DNA of 53,988 nucleotides from an uncultured Clostridia bacterium (GCA_944380415.1 CALWHN010000003.1:1-53988), one strand, 5' to 3'. Shown: positions 22,625 through 32,354, counted from the first letter of the stretch. Notes: a model not told the origin generated them from the sequence alone. Numbers and translations: made by a program.

Positions 22625-23950
22625 TCAAAGTGTTTTATCTTCATCTAAAACTTTTGCAGTGAAAAAGTAATCTTCAAAACCTGTTAGAACAACTTTATAA
22701 AATTTTCCAGCTTCAACCTTCTCGCTTGAATCTAGTTTAACGCAAAAGTCAACATCTGGCGACATCTGCGCTGTTCTACACTCGAAATATCCCTCTTCGG
22801 GAATAAACCTGTCAACAACAATTTCCTCCGTTCTTCCAATTTTTGAAAGGTTATTTCCAAGGGCAATTTTGCTTTGAACCTCCTGGATTTTTTTAAGCCT
22901 TTTCCTCTTGATAAATTCTGGAATTTGACCCTTCATATAAAAGGCTTTCGTCCCTTCCTCTCTTGAATATGCAAAGAAACCAACGTTGTCCAATTTTGCT
23001 TCTTCTAAGAATTCAACAAGTTTTTTAAATTGCTTTCTGCTCTCTCCAGGGAAGCCAACTATAAAAGTTGATCGAATTAAAATTTGTGGATAATTTGTTT
23101 TAATATTTTTAATAAGCTGTCTTGTTTCCTCTTCTCCACACCTTCTGTTCATGTCTTTCAAAATTTTGTCGTCAATGTGTTGAAGCGGAATGTCCAAATA
23201 TTTGCAAATTTTTGGCTGAGAATTTATGTAAGCCAGAAGCTGGTCCGAGACCAGCTCTGGATAGCAGTAGTGCAACCTAATCCACTTCAAATCCTTAATT
23301 TTAACAAGTTCTTCAAGCAGTTCAATTAGTTTAACTTCACCATATTGATCCATTCCATATCTTGTTACATCCTGCGCAACAACAATAAGTTCTCTTGCGC
23401 CCTTTGAAACAAGTTGTTTTGCTCGACTTACAACTTCAGGGATCGTCTTAGAAATGTATCTCCCTCTGATCCTTGGAATTGTGCAGTACGCACAAGCATT
23501 GTTACAGCCGTCTGCAATTTTTAAAAAGGCATAGTGGGCTGGCGGAATTATAAATTGATTGCTCTCATAGTTGTATTTGACTTCAACGTCATATAAATCT
23601 GCGATAATTTGAACAATGTTTTTGTTGTCCTTAATTTGAACAAACTTATCAACTTCTGGAAGAAATTTTTCAAGCTCTTCCAAATATCTTTGAGGAAGAC
23701 AACCAGTTACAATGATCTTTTCAATTTGGCCATTTGCTTTTAGTTGTGCCATTTCCAAAATGTTGTCAATTGCCTCTTTTCTAGCAGAAAGAATGAAGGC
23801 ACACGTATTAATTATAACAATCTGAGCTTTGCCAGAATTTGCAAAAGAAAAGCCAAATTTGGAAAGATTGTGCATTATCTCTTCCAAGTCAACTTTGTTC
23901 TTGTCGCAACCAAGTGATATGAAGGCAATTTTCTTTTGTTTTAAATCCAT
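22625..23950 (-). CDS. rimO: Ribosomal protein uS12 methylthiotransferase
   Basis: 441 aa radical-SAM methylthiotransferase modifying an aspartate of ribosomal protein S12. The N-terminal UPF0004 domain has its three cluster cysteines (SLGCDKN, NTCAF, TGCLPQR). The radical SAM domain has CNNACAYC with PRIRGRYIS downstream, and a TRAM domain is C-terminal. The KVDLE motif after SLGCDKN and the Pro-rich PEVD segment favour RimO over MiaB. The stop is TGA, which shows TGA is a true stop codon in this genome. Its ATG directly follows the ftsK stop; GGAG sits within the ftsK end. Confidence 0.93.
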   Translation of the reverse strand: MDLKQKKIAFISLGCDKNKVDLEEIMHNLSKFGFSFANSGKAQIVIINTCAFILSARKEAIDNILEMAQLKANGQIEKIIVTGCLPQRYLEELEKFLPEVDKFVQIKDNKNIVQIIADLYDVEVKYNYESNQFIIPPAHYAFLKIADGCNNACAYCTIPRIRGRYISKTIPEVVSRAKQLVSKGARELIVVAQDVTRYGMDQYGEVKLIELLEELVKIKDLKWIRLHYCYPELVSDQLLAYINSQPKICKYLDIPLQHIDDKILKDMNRRCGEEETRQLIKNIKTNYPQILIRSTFIVGFPGESRKQFKKLVEFLEEAKLDNVGFFAYSREEGTKAFYMKGQIPEFIKRKRLKKIQEVQSKIALGNNLSKIGRTEEIVVDRFIPEEGYFECRTAQMSPDVDFCVKLDSSEKVEAGKFYKVVLTGFEDYFFTAKVLDEDKTL

Positions 23951-26713
23951 CTATTCAACATCTCCAAAAATTTCTCGATATTCTTCCATTGTCATAAACA
24001 CTGGGCGCTGTTTAGAGCCCTCTGCCGGGCCAACATAGCCCTTCTGCTCCATTTCATCAACCAGATTAGCCGCGCGCGAAAAACCAATTCTAAACCTTCT
24101 TTGAAGCATTGTAATTGATGCTTGGCCGTTTTCAATAAACAACTTTAACGCATATGGCAAAAGTTCGTCGCTTTGATCTGGGTTGTGAGCAAATGGATTT
24201 CCGCCATATCCTTTTGGTGCATTTACAACATCGTTTGCAACTTCCATATCAAAATCATAGTTGTTGTTAGATTTAACAAATTCAACAACATTTTCAACTT
24301 CCTTTCCATCGATGTAGCAGCCCTGAATTCTCGTTGGTTCTGCTTGGTCGCTTGGTGCATAAAGCATGTCGCCCTTGCCCAAAAGTTTTTCTGCCCCAGC
24401 AGAATCTAAGATTGTTTTAGAGTCAACAAAGCTTGTAACGGCAAAGGCAATTCTTGATGGGAAGTTTGCCTTAATTGTTCCGGTAATTACGTTAACAGAC
24501 GGCCTTTGCGTTGCCAAAATTAAGTGAATTCCCGCTGCTCTTGCCTTTTGAGCGAGGCGCATAATTTTTTCTTCAATCTCCTTTTTAGCAAGCATCATCA
24601 AATCTGCAAGCTCGTCAATTATGATGACAATTAGCGGAAGTTTTTCGGCTTGGCCAGAGAGAACTTGTTGGGTTGAATTATATTCTGCAAGGTTTCTTGC
24701 CTTTGCCTCTTGAAAAAGCCCAAATCTTCTTTCCATTTCATTTATTGCCCAGGTTAAAGAATTAACTGCCTTTTCAGTTTCTGTTATAACATTTGGAAGC
24801 ATTAAGTGTGGAAGACCGTTATACATTGAAAACTCAACGCGTTTTGGGTCAATTAAAATAAGTTTTAAATCTTCCGGCGAAGCTTTATAAAGCATTGATA
24901 TAATGATTGAATTCAAGCAGACGCTCTTACCAGAACCCGTTGCGCCCGCAACTAAAAGGTGTGGCATCTTCTCCAAATTGCAAATTCTTATTGCCCCGCT
25001 AATTTCCTTTCCAAGTGCAAATGAAAGCGGGCTTTTTGCCTCTTGGAATTCTTTGCTTGAAAGAATTTCTTTGATTCCAATTGTTGTAATTTTGTCGTTT
25101 GGAACTTCAATTCCAACAACGCTTCGCCCAGGAATTGGCGCCTCAATTCTTATGTCTCCGTTAGAAGCAAGGTTTAGCGCAATGTCATCTTGATGGGCAA
25201 GAATTTTCTTAACAGGAACGCCAACTGGCATTTCAAGCTCATATCTGGTAACAGAAGGGCCAACAACAATTCGAGTAACTTTTGCGTTGATGTTGAAAGT
25301 TTCAAGCGCAGCCTCCAAAACTTGGGCCTTCTTTTGAACGCTTTCTTGAAGTTCTGTGTTATCACTTTTAACGTCAAACAAAAGGTCAAGCGTTGGCGCA
25401 ACATATTTGTGGTGTTGTTTAACTTTTGGTCTTTCAACCCTGTTTTCTGGCTGCTTTGCAGCTGGTTTTAGCTTTTCTGCGCTGATGTTGATGTTTGGCT
25501 CATCTTTCATAATCTTTTCAATTATGTCGCCAGCAACAGCTTTGCTCTCTGGAGAGTTAAACGAACTGTCGTCATCTAAGTCTACAAAGGCAGAAGACAA
25601 AGTTTCTGGCTCTTGCGAAATTTGTGGCTTTTGTTCAACAATTTCTGGCTGAGCTGAAAAATCCTCAATCATGTCTGCTTCTTGCTTGATTGCAGAAATG
25701 TTTTCTTCAACTTCGCGAGCAAAATCTGTTTTATTTTGCTGGCTGTTTTCCCTTTTCTCAAAAATTTTCATCTCAGTTAGCTGAGGCGGTGTTAAAAGAT
25801 ATTCCTTTCGCGAAAGTTCGTTCCTTTCAAATTTTTCTCTAAGCGAAGGCTCTTTTTTAACTGGTTCAGAAGAGGCAATAACCTCACCGTTTCTAATTAA
25901 GCCAAGGCGCTTTCGCGCGCTTGAAGCCTTTTCTTCCTCAATTTTTTGTTCCTCAATTTTTCCGTCCAAAGTAATTTTTGGCTTATTCTTTTTTCTTTCA
26001 ATTGCTGCGTCAATTTTTGCAAGCGTTTTCTCGTTTCCGTCTGTTCCATTAGATGCAGAAAAAAGCTCCCCGTCCTTTCCAACCAAGTTTCCTTCTCTGT
26101 CTAAAATCCACTCGCTTTTTGGAGCATTTTTCTGAATTTTTGCCTCATACTTCTCCTGCTGTTTTTTAAGTTTTAATTCTTCCTTCTGCCTTTGAAGTTT
26201 AAGCGGTGCATTTTCTGCCGCTTTCTTTTTAACATATAGAAGATAGTCTGCAATTAAACAAGAAAAAACAACAAGTGAAATTGCAAAAATTGCATAAACT
26301 CCGGCAGTTCCAAAGGCATATTTAAACGGTGAAATTATAAGCCCAATAATGATTCCCCCGGGTGTTAATTGCGCCGTGTAGTTATAGCCCAAAAACTCAA
26401 AAAAACCGCCAGAAAAATTTCCAACAATTATGTTTTGGATTATTGCAAGAAGAGAAACTAGCGCGCAAATAATATAGGCCGTGTATTTAACCGGCAAAAC
26501 ATATTTTTTCTTGTTGATAAGCGCAAGGCCAACAAAGAACAAAATGATGAAAATTGGATAGGCAAAAAGACCAAAAGTTCCAAGCAAAAAATATCTAAGC
26601 GGCTTTATTAGGCCAGTAAACAAAACTAAAAAGGCAAAGGAACATAAAACGATTAGCCCAATTCCAATTCCTAAAACAAATTTTCTTTTATTTTCATAGG
26701 ATAGTTTAATCAT
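23951..26713 (-). CDS. ftsK: DNA translocase FtsK/SpoIIIE
   Basis: 920 aa from the ATG at 26713. Membrane-anchored hexameric DNA pump for chromosome segregation at division and, in spore formers, into the forespore. About four N-terminal membrane helices (residues about 15-180) are followed by a charged, Gln/Glu/Lys-rich linker (about 185-450) and the alpha/beta motor domain with Walker A GATGSGKS and Walker B LIVIIIDELADL. The C-terminal gamma winged-helix domain reads FRIGFSRAANLVDEMEQKG and recognises polar DNA motifs. A TGTGTTATAAT extended -10 lies 8 nt before the start, leaving a leader of about 2 nt. Confidence 0.95.
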   Translation of the reverse strand: MIKLSYENKRKFVLGIGIGLIVLCSFAFLVLFTGLIKPLRYFLLGTFGLFAYPIFIILFFVGLALINKKKYVLPVKYTAYIICALVSLLAIIQNIIVGNFSGGFFEFLGYNYTAQLTPGGIIIGLIISPFKYAFGTAGVYAIFAISLVVFSCLIADYLLYVKKKAAENAPLKLQRQKEELKLKKQQEKYEAKIQKNAPKSEWILDREGNLVGKDGELFSASNGTDGNEKTLAKIDAAIERKKNKPKITLDGKIEEQKIEEEKASSARKRLGLIRNGEVIASSEPVKKEPSLREKFERNELSRKEYLLTPPQLTEMKIFEKRENSQQNKTDFAREVEENISAIKQEADMIEDFSAQPEIVEQKPQISQEPETLSSAFVDLDDDSSFNSPESKAVAGDIIEKIMKDEPNINISAEKLKPAAKQPENRVERPKVKQHHKYVAPTLDLLFDVKSDNTELQESVQKKAQVLEAALETFNINAKVTRIVVGPSVTRYELEMPVGVPVKKILAHQDDIALNLASNGDIRIEAPIPGRSVVGIEVPNDKITTIGIKEILSSKEFQEAKSPLSFALGKEISGAIRICNLEKMPHLLVAGATGSGKSVCLNSIIISMLYKASPEDLKLILIDPKRVEFSMYNGLPHLMLPNVITETEKAVNSLTWAINEMERRFGLFQEAKARNLAEYNSTQQVLSGQAEKLPLIVIIIDELADLMMLAKKEIEEKIMRLAQKARAAGIHLILATQRPSVNVITGTIKANFPSRIAFAVTSFVDSKTILDSAGAEKLLGKGDMLYAPSDQAEPTRIQGCYIDGKEVENVVEFVKSNNNYDFDMEVANDVVNAPKGYGGNPFAHNPDQSDELLPYALKLFIENGQASITMLQRRFRIGFSRAANLVDEMEQKGYVGPAEGSKQRPVFMTMEEYREIFGDVE

Positions 26714-26721
26714 ACCCAATA

Positions 26722-26732
26722 ATTATAACACA
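26722..26732 (-). promoter_or_regulatory. Extended -10 promoter of ftsK
   Basis: Minus-strand TGTGTTATAAT, a perfect TRTGN-TATAAT element with no clear -35. The predicted +1 is about 2 nt before the ftsK ATG. Confidence 0.6.
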
Positions 26733-26823
26733 AAGAAAACAAAGATAAAATAGAAAAATTGAATTTTTTATATTTTTTTCGCAGCAAATGAATAAAGTTT
26801 GATTTACTGCACAATATAAAGGC

Positions 26824-26865
26824 GTAAAGAAAAGCTTCCAGGCTTTTTGGAAAAACTTTCTTTAC
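26824..26865. repeat. Imperfect inverted repeat downstream of tkt
   Basis: GTAAAGAAA near 26824 pairs with TTTCTTTAC ending at 26865, with weaker inner pairing of TTCC and GGAA. It lies between the ftsK promoter region and the tkt terminator; the role is unclear. Confidence 0.4.
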
Positions 26866-26869
26866 CGTA

Positions 26870-26908
26870 GCAAAAGCTGCCGCAGTTATCAGTTTGCGGC
26901 AGCTTTTG
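26870..26908 (-). terminator. tkt terminator
   Basis: Perfect 15-bp GC-rich stem (26870-26884 with 26894-26908; GCAAAAGCTGCCGCA and complement). The U tract is short, so it may need help or act mainly as a 3' barrier. Confidence 0.75.
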
Positions 26909-26910
26909 CA

Positions 26911-28878
26911 TTATTTTAAAATCTTTAAAATCTCTTTTTTAATATTGGAAACAGAGAACCCATATTTTTTATAAACTTCCGTTCCGCGCCCGCTCTTTCC
27001 AAATTTGGTAACATTAATAAGCTTTCCCTTTTCTCCAATATATTTATACCAAATTGGGTCGGACGAAGCTTCAATTGCAATTCTTGCTTTAACATCTTTG
27101 AACAAGACGGAGTTTTTATATTGTTCGCTTTGTCTTTCGAATTCTTCCAAACAAGGGAAGGAAACTACGGCAACTTTAACGCCGCTTTTATTCATTTCTC
27201 GCTTAACGCTCATTGCAAGTTCAACTTCGCTTCCCGTTGCATATAAAACTAAATTAACCTTCCCGGGGTCTTTTTCAAGGACATATCCTCCTCGGCTTGC
27301 CTGTTCAATTGTTCCTTTTTGTTCATACAAATCTTGCTTTGAAAGAACAAAACATGTTGGAGATTCAGTGTTTAAAGCCAAATTATATGAGGCAATAAGC
27401 TCACTAACATCGCACGGCCTACAGACATTTACATTCGGAATTTGCCTAATTGTTCCAAGTTGTTCAACTGGCTGGTGGGTTTCGCCGTCTTCTCCAACTA
27501 GCAGTGAATCATGGGTAAAGAAATACAAAACCGGTTGATTCATAAGCGCGCTCATTCTAAGCGCTGGAAGAAGATAATTTGAAAAAACAAAGAAAGTTGA
27601 AACAAAAGGCCTAAGCCCCGCATAAAGAGAAATTCCGTTTGCAATTGCCGCCATGGCGTGCTCTCTAATTCCAAAGGCAATGTTTCGCCCGCGCCTATTT
27701 TCTGGGCTATAAATTCCCCCATCTTCAATAAAGGCTTTTGTTGACGCTGCAACATCGGCAGCCCCGCCAACAAAATTTGGATATCTTTCCGCAATCAGAT
27801 TTAAAATTCTAAAGTTTGCCTCTCTTCCGCTAATCTTTTTCTCTTTAATCTTGTTCCCAACAATTTTTTCAACGTCAATTGGCTTTTTATCCAAAAATTG
27901 AGAAAGTTGTTTGTATAATTCAGGGTTTGTCTTTGAATATAGGTTGACTTTTCTTCTCCACTCCATCTCAATTTCAAAGTTCTTGTCCGTTGTTATTTTA
28001 CAAAATTCCTTGAGATCATCTGGAACGACAAACGGTTCGCTTGTAATTTGAAGAGATTTCTTATAGACCTCAAGCTCTTCTTGGCTCAGCGGCCTTCCGT
28101 GGATTGCCGGCTTTCCAGCATATGGAGTTCCAAAGCCAATTACAGTGTCAAAGATTATAATAGTTGGTTTTGTTGCGCTTTGCTTTGCATGGGAAATTGC
28201 CCGCGTAACTGCACGATAGTTGTTTCCGTTTGGGCAGTGAATAACATTCCAGCCTTGCGCCTCGAATTTGGCTGCAACATTTTCAGTGTTGGAAATATTT
28301 AAATCTCCGTCAATTGTAATTGAATTTCTGTCGTAAAGCAAAATTAGATCTTTTAATTTTAGCGTTCCAGCAAGGCTGATTGCCTCAAGCGCAACGCCTT
28401 CCATTAAACATCCGTCGCCCGCAAGCACATATGTTTTATTTGAAAAAATTGGGTCGTCTAAAACATTAAATCGTTCAGCAAGCAAGCTTTGAGCAATTGC
28501 AAGGCCAACGGCGTTTGCAACCCCTTGGCCAAGCGGGCCTGTTGAAACCTCAACTGCTGGTGTTTCTCCAAAATGTGGATGCCCAGGGGTTATGCTTCCA
28601 TATTTTCGATAGTTCTTTAAATCTTCAGAGCTGATTGGAAAACCAAACATGTGTTCAATTGTGTAGAGAAGAGGGCAAAGATGGCCAGCAGAGAGAACAA
28701 AACGATCTCTGTTTAAAAACTCTCTATCTGAAGACGAAAAAATTAAATGATCTTTGAAAAGCGCAAACAAAATTGTTGCTGCTCCAACAGAAGAGCCAGT
28801 GTGGCCAGAATTTGCATTCGTGATTGTTTCGGCCGTTATTGCCCTTGCAACATTAATACATTTTTGTTCAATTTTCAT
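26911..28878 (-). CDS. tkt: Transketolase
   Basis: 655 aa, normal length. Thiamine-diphosphate enzyme moving two-carbon units in the pentose phosphate pathway. The N-terminal TPP domain has GPLGQGVANAVG and GDGCLMEG (the GDG...N motif). The middle Pyr domain has AFGIREHAMAAIANGISLYAGLRP with the catalytic glutamate, and THDSLLVGEDGETHQPVEQL is typical. The C-terminal domain is present to the end. Its ATG overlaps the stop of the upstream 168-aa gene (ATGA), so the two are translationally coupled. Confidence 0.97.
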   Translation of the reverse strand: MKIEQKCINVARAITAETITNANSGHTGSSVGAATILFALFKDHLIFSSSDREFLNRDRFVLSAGHLCPLLYTIEHMFGFPISSEDLKNYRKYGSITPGHPHFGETPAVEVSTGPLGQGVANAVGLAIAQSLLAERFNVLDDPIFSNKTYVLAGDGCLMEGVALEAISLAGTLKLKDLILLYDRNSITIDGDLNISNTENVAAKFEAQGWNVIHCPNGNNYRAVTRAISHAKQSATKPTIIIFDTVIGFGTPYAGKPAIHGRPLSQEELEVYKKSLQITSEPFVVPDDLKEFCKITTDKNFEIEMEWRRKVNLYSKTNPELYKQLSQFLDKKPIDVEKIVGNKIKEKKISGREANFRILNLIAERYPNFVGGAADVAASTKAFIEDGGIYSPENRRGRNIAFGIREHAMAAIANGISLYAGLRPFVSTFFVFSNYLLPALRMSALMNQPVLYFFTHDSLLVGEDGETHQPVEQLGTIRQIPNVNVCRPCDVSELIASYNLALNTESPTCFVLSKQDLYEQKGTIEQASRGGYVLEKDPGKVNLVLYATGSEVELAMSVKREMNKSGVKVAVVSFPCLEEFERQSEQYKNSVLFKDVKARIAIEASSDPIWYKYIGEKGKLINVTKFGKSGRGTEVYKKYGFSVSNIKKEILKILK

Positions 28879-29381
28879 TCTTTCTCCAAAATTTGATCTT
28901 CCAAGTTCTCAATCAAACTATCTAATTTAGATATATCATATTTTACAATTAAATTGCAATTTTTTTTAAGGAAATTATCCCTTTGATTAAAAACAAGCCT
29001 TGATATTTCATAATTATGCAAGTTTTCTGTTTCAATTCCTGAATTTAACAATTCTTCAACTCTTTTGTTAAACTGGCCTTCCGTTTGCCTTAGATAAATA
29101 ATTGTGTTGCTTGAAGAAATTGCATCAAAATTGTTTGAAAAAGTTTCATAGGACATTGAAAGGACGGTTCTTTCAAAGGTGTTCAAGCCAAAAACAACCT
29201 TTCGCTCTTCTTCTTTCATATAGTTAATTCCACAAACCTTTTCCATTTTTGCTTTGTCGAAAAGAGAATAGGAAATCATCTCCTCCGAGTTCAAATAAAA
29301 AAATTCCAGCCTTTGGGCAAGCAAAAGGCCAATTTTTTTTAAGTCTTCTTCAATTAAGCCAACTAAAAGAACATTGTTCAT
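28875..29381 (-). CDS. Degenerate shikimate-kinase-like protein
   Basis: 168 aa. Its pattern follows shikimate kinase: an N-terminal strand plus helix NNVLLVGLIEEDLKKIGLLLAQRL, then FYLNSEEMI where kinases have the D-T-D/E motif, then a GINYMKEEERKVV segment in the place of the FRxxE block, then NTIIYLRQ in the place of VVYL. The P-loop GxxGxGKST is absent (EEDLKK instead), so ATP binding in the usual way is impossible. A pseudoenzyme or regulatory subunit is inferred. It overlaps tkt by four bases (ATGA), linking it to sugar/aromatic precursor metabolism (transketolase makes erythrose-4-phosphate). The family call is by eye and tentative. Confidence 0.5.
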   Translation of the reverse strand: MNNVLLVGLIEEDLKKIGLLLAQRLEFFYLNSEEMISYSLFDKAKMEKVCGINYMKEEERKVVFGLNTFERTVLSMSYETFSNNFDAISSSNTIIYLRQTEGQFNKRVEELLNSGIETENLHNYEISRLVFNQRDNFLKKNCNLIVKYDISKLDSLIENLEDQILEKE

Positions 29382-29462
29382 ATTCTAAACCTTTGCTATA
29401 GTTTAGCATAAAATTAATTTTTTAAAAAAAGAATTTTATTTTTTTTCAAAAAGAAGTTAACG

Positions 29463-29490
29463 AAAAATAAACGGGCTATGCCCGTTTATT
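29463..29490 (-). terminator. nrdG terminator
   Basis: AATAAACGGGC-tat-GCCCGTTTATT stem (29466-29476 with 29480-29490) with a T-run on the minus strand. Confidence 0.85.
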
Positions 29491-29495
29491 ATTCC

Positions 29496-30185
29496 CTAAT
29501 CTAAGCTTCTTAAAAAAGAATTTTTAACATATTTTTTTGCAATTTCAAGCGCGCGAAAGAAATCTTCTCTTTTATGAGGAATTGTTATATATGGCTTATC
29601 CAAAAATTCTGGCGGATTATATTTTTGAATTGCATATGCTTTTGCGCCGCAAATCAATTTTCCAATTTCCTCAATGTCCAAAAGCGAAACATCAGGTGCG
29701 AAAGTCGTTCTAAACTCATAATCAATGTTGGAATTTTTTAAAAGGTCAATTGTTTTGACAATCTTTTCAAAGTCAACTTCTCTTCCAACAAGTTTGTTGT
29801 AATTCTCCTTTGAAGTTTTAACATCCATCGCAACGAAATCTAACAAATTATCTTTCAATAATTTTTCCACAACGTCCGGATTTGTTCCATTTGTGTCCAA
29901 TTTGACTTTAAATCCCAATTCTTTAACTTTTCTTATGAAGCTTTCAAGTTCAGCGTTAAGCGTTGGCTCTCCCCCAGAGATGACAAGCCCATCTATAAAC
30001 CCTTTTCTCTTAGCAAGAAAATTTAAAACTGCTTCCTCAGAAATAACTTCGCTTGATTTGTCTTCAATAATTCTTCTGTTATGGCAATACCAACAATTAA
30101 AGTTGCAGCCAAAGGTAAAGACAACTGCGCTGATATAATTTGGATAGTCAACAAAGGAATTTTTTATAAATCCAGAAAATTTCAA
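29496..30185 (-). CDS. nrdG: Anaerobic ribonucleotide reductase activating enzyme
   Basis: 229 aa radical-SAM protein that installs the glycyl radical on NrdD. CNFNCWYC gives the CX3CX2C cluster motif at about residues 27-34, followed by the SAM-binding GGEPTLN segment. The form is longer than the ~155-aa enterobacterial NrdG and belongs to the ~230-aa class common in Clostridia. It lies 10 nt downstream of nrdD in the same operon and so shares its NrdR-type control. Confidence 0.93.
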   Translation of the reverse strand: MKFSGFIKNSFVDYPNYISAVVFTFGCNFNCWYCHNRRIIEDKSSEVISEEAVLNFLAKRKGFIDGLVISGGEPTLNAELESFIRKVKELGFKVKLDTNGTNPDVVEKLLKDNLLDFVAMDVKTSKENYNKLVGREVDFEKIVKTIDLLKNSNIDYEFRTTFAPDVSLLDIEEIGKLICGAKAYAIQKYNPPEFLDKPYITIPHKREDFFRALEIAKKYVKNSFLRSLD

Positions 30186-30195
30186 TCTCTTCTCC

Positions 30196-32295
30196 TTAAA
30201 CTATTTGATCCTCTTTAATGACAAATTTCTTTCTGAGGTCATATTCCTCTCGTTTAGAGTCGTTAAAGTCTTGAACCATTCTCAAATATCCAACAACTCT
30301 GCTCCAAACTTCTGTTTTTTCGCCACATTCAGGACATTCAAAATGCTCGCCCGCAATGTAGCCGTGGTTTTGACAAATGCTGAAAGTTGGAGTTATTGAA
30401 ATGTAAGGCATTTTGTTGTTATTAAATATCTTTTGAATAAGTTTTTTAGCAATTTCTTTATCTTCAATTTTCTCGCCCAAATACAGGTGAAGAACTGTTC
30501 CGCCGGTGTAAAGCGATTGCAATTCATCTTGAAGTCTGACAACTTCAAAGATATCATCGGTAAATTCAACAGGAATCTGAGTTGAATTGGTGTAGCATGG
30601 CTCTTTTTGGCCTGCTGTTATGATGTTCGGGAAACGCTTTTTATCAATTCTTGCAAGCCTTGCGCTTGTTCCTTCCGCTGGAGTTGCTTCTAGGTTATAG
30701 CTGTTTCCTGTTTCCTTTTGATATTCAACCATTTTCTCTCTTAGGTGGTTCATAACCCTAATTGCAAATTCTTGGCCTTTTTCTGTTGTTATGTTTTCAT
30801 CTTTTCCGAACAAGTTCATAATTGCTTCGTTCATTCCAACAATTCCAATTGTGTTGAAGTGGTTCGCCCAATATGAACCAGAGCGCTTTTTAACATCTCT
30901 TAAATAGAACTTGCAATATGGATACAATCCGTCTTCCGTTTGTTTTTCTATAATTTTTCTCTTTATTTCTAGCGAAACTTTTGCTGCATCCGCAAGTTTA
31001 TCTAGCCTTTGCATAAACTCTTCTTCGTTTGAAGAAAGATAGCCAAGTCTTGGAAGGTTTATTGTTACAACGCCAATTGAACCAGTTAGTGGGTTTGAGC
31101 CAAAAAGTCCACCGCCACGCTTTTTAAGTTCACTGACATCAAGCCTCAGCCTGCAACACATTGAAACTGCGTCTTCTGGCGAAAGGTCGCTTGTTACATA
31201 GTTTGCAAAGTATGGAATTCCATATTTGCATGTCATGTCCATAATTTTGTCAACAACTTCGCTGTTCCAATCCAAGTTCTTTGTAACGTTGATTGTTGGA
31301 ATTGGGAAAGTGAAAACTCTTCCCTTGCTGTCGCCTTCAAGCATGACGTCACAGAGCGCCTTATTGAACAAATCCATTTCCTCTTGATAGTCGCCATAGG
31401 TTGTTTCCTGAGGAACTCCGCCGATTATAACTGGCTGGTCTTTTAAAGTTTTTGGAACTTTAATGTCAAGAGTAACGTTTGAAAACGGACATTGGAAACC
31501 AACTCTCGTTGGAACATTCATGTTGAAAACAAACTCTTGAATTGCTTGTTTAACTTGGCTGTATGATAGGTTGTCTGCACGAATAAATGGAGCGCTGTAA
31601 GTGTCAAAACTGCTCCATGCCTGAGCGCCAGCAGTTTCGCCCTGGGTTGTAAAAGTTGCATTGACAATTTGACCCAAGAACGAGCGAAGGTGTTTTGGAG
31701 GCGAAGAACTAACCTTTCCAGCAACGCCTGTAAAACCATCAACTAAAATTGCTCTCAAATCCCAACCAACGCAGTATGCGCCAAAGAATCCAAGGTCATG
31801 GATGTGAATTGCACCGCTAGTGTGAAGATCTCTTATGTAATCTGGATAGATTTCATTTAGCCAATAGCTTTTTGTAAAAGCTTCTCTAACATAGTTGTTA
31901 AGGCCAGCAATGCTTCTTTGCATGTTGGCGTTTTCCTTAACCGCCCAATCCTTCTCTGCTAAATAGTTGTCAAACATGTCAATTGTTGCGCCGATCAGCG
32001 CGTTTTGTTCCCTTGCTTGTTTCCTTTTTTCTCTGTAGAGAATGTAGGACTTTGCAACTTGGGCGTGGCGGTTTTCAATTAAAACTTTTTCAACGCAGTT
32101 TTGAATTTCTTCAACAGTTGGAATTTTGTTTCCAAACATCTGTTCAAGCTTTTCAGAAACTTCGCTTGCAAGTTTTTCTGCTGTTTCGCGGTCGTCCCCC
32201 CCGCAGGCTCTTGCCGCTTTGAAAATTGCATCTGCAATTTTCTTCTCGTCAAAGTTTTGAAATGTTCCGTCGCGCTTGTAAACTTGTGTTATCAT
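30196..32295 (-). CDS. nrdD: Anaerobic (class III) ribonucleoside-triphosphate reductase
   Basis: 699 aa from the ATG at 32295 (AAAGGAG upstream); the longer frame would start at 32322. It makes dNTPs without oxygen. The N-terminal ATP-cone (YKRDGTFQNFDEKKIADAI ... residues 1-95) senses ATP/dATP. The glycyl-radical barrel has catalytic cysteines in the middle (PFSNVTLDIKVP and SMCCRLRLD regions). The C-terminal zinc site (HGYIAGEHFECPECG) precedes the radical-bearing RVVGYLR. Two NrdR-box-like palindromes lie in its promoter. Confidence 0.96.
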   Translation of the reverse strand: MITQVYKRDGTFQNFDEKKIADAIFKAARACGGDDRETAEKLASEVSEKLEQMFGNKIPTVEEIQNCVEKVLIENRHAQVAKSYILYREKRKQAREQNALIGATIDMFDNYLAEKDWAVKENANMQRSIAGLNNYVREAFTKSYWLNEIYPDYIRDLHTSGAIHIHDLGFFGAYCVGWDLRAILVDGFTGVAGKVSSSPPKHLRSFLGQIVNATFTTQGETAGAQAWSSFDTYSAPFIRADNLSYSQVKQAIQEFVFNMNVPTRVGFQCPFSNVTLDIKVPKTLKDQPVIIGGVPQETTYGDYQEEMDLFNKALCDVMLEGDSKGRVFTFPIPTINVTKNLDWNSEVVDKIMDMTCKYGIPYFANYVTSDLSPEDAVSMCCRLRLDVSELKKRGGGLFGSNPLTGSIGVVTINLPRLGYLSSNEEEFMQRLDKLADAAKVSLEIKRKIIEKQTEDGLYPYCKFYLRDVKKRSGSYWANHFNTIGIVGMNEAIMNLFGKDENITTEKGQEFAIRVMNHLREKMVEYQKETGNSYNLEATPAEGTSARLARIDKKRFPNIITAGQKEPCYTNSTQIPVEFTDDIFEVVRLQDELQSLYTGGTVLHLYLGEKIEDKEIAKKLIQKIFNNNKMPYISITPTFSICQNHGYIAGEHFECPECGEKTEVWSRVVGYLRMVQDFNDSKREEYDLRKKFVIKEDQIV

Positions 32296-32322
32296 ATTTG
32301 CTCCTTTAATTTTTTTCTTCAC

Positions 32323-32338
32323 AACCTATATATAGTTT
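32323..32338. promoter_or_regulatory. NrdR box 1 (downstream)
   Basis: AACCTATATATAGTTT, about 12 of 16 matches to the NrdR consensus ACACWATATATWGTGT, at about +11 to +26 of the predicted nrdD transcript. It lies 43 bp (about four helical turns) from box 2. Confidence 0.6.
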
Positions 32339-32354
32339 TTGTGGTTGCACATTT

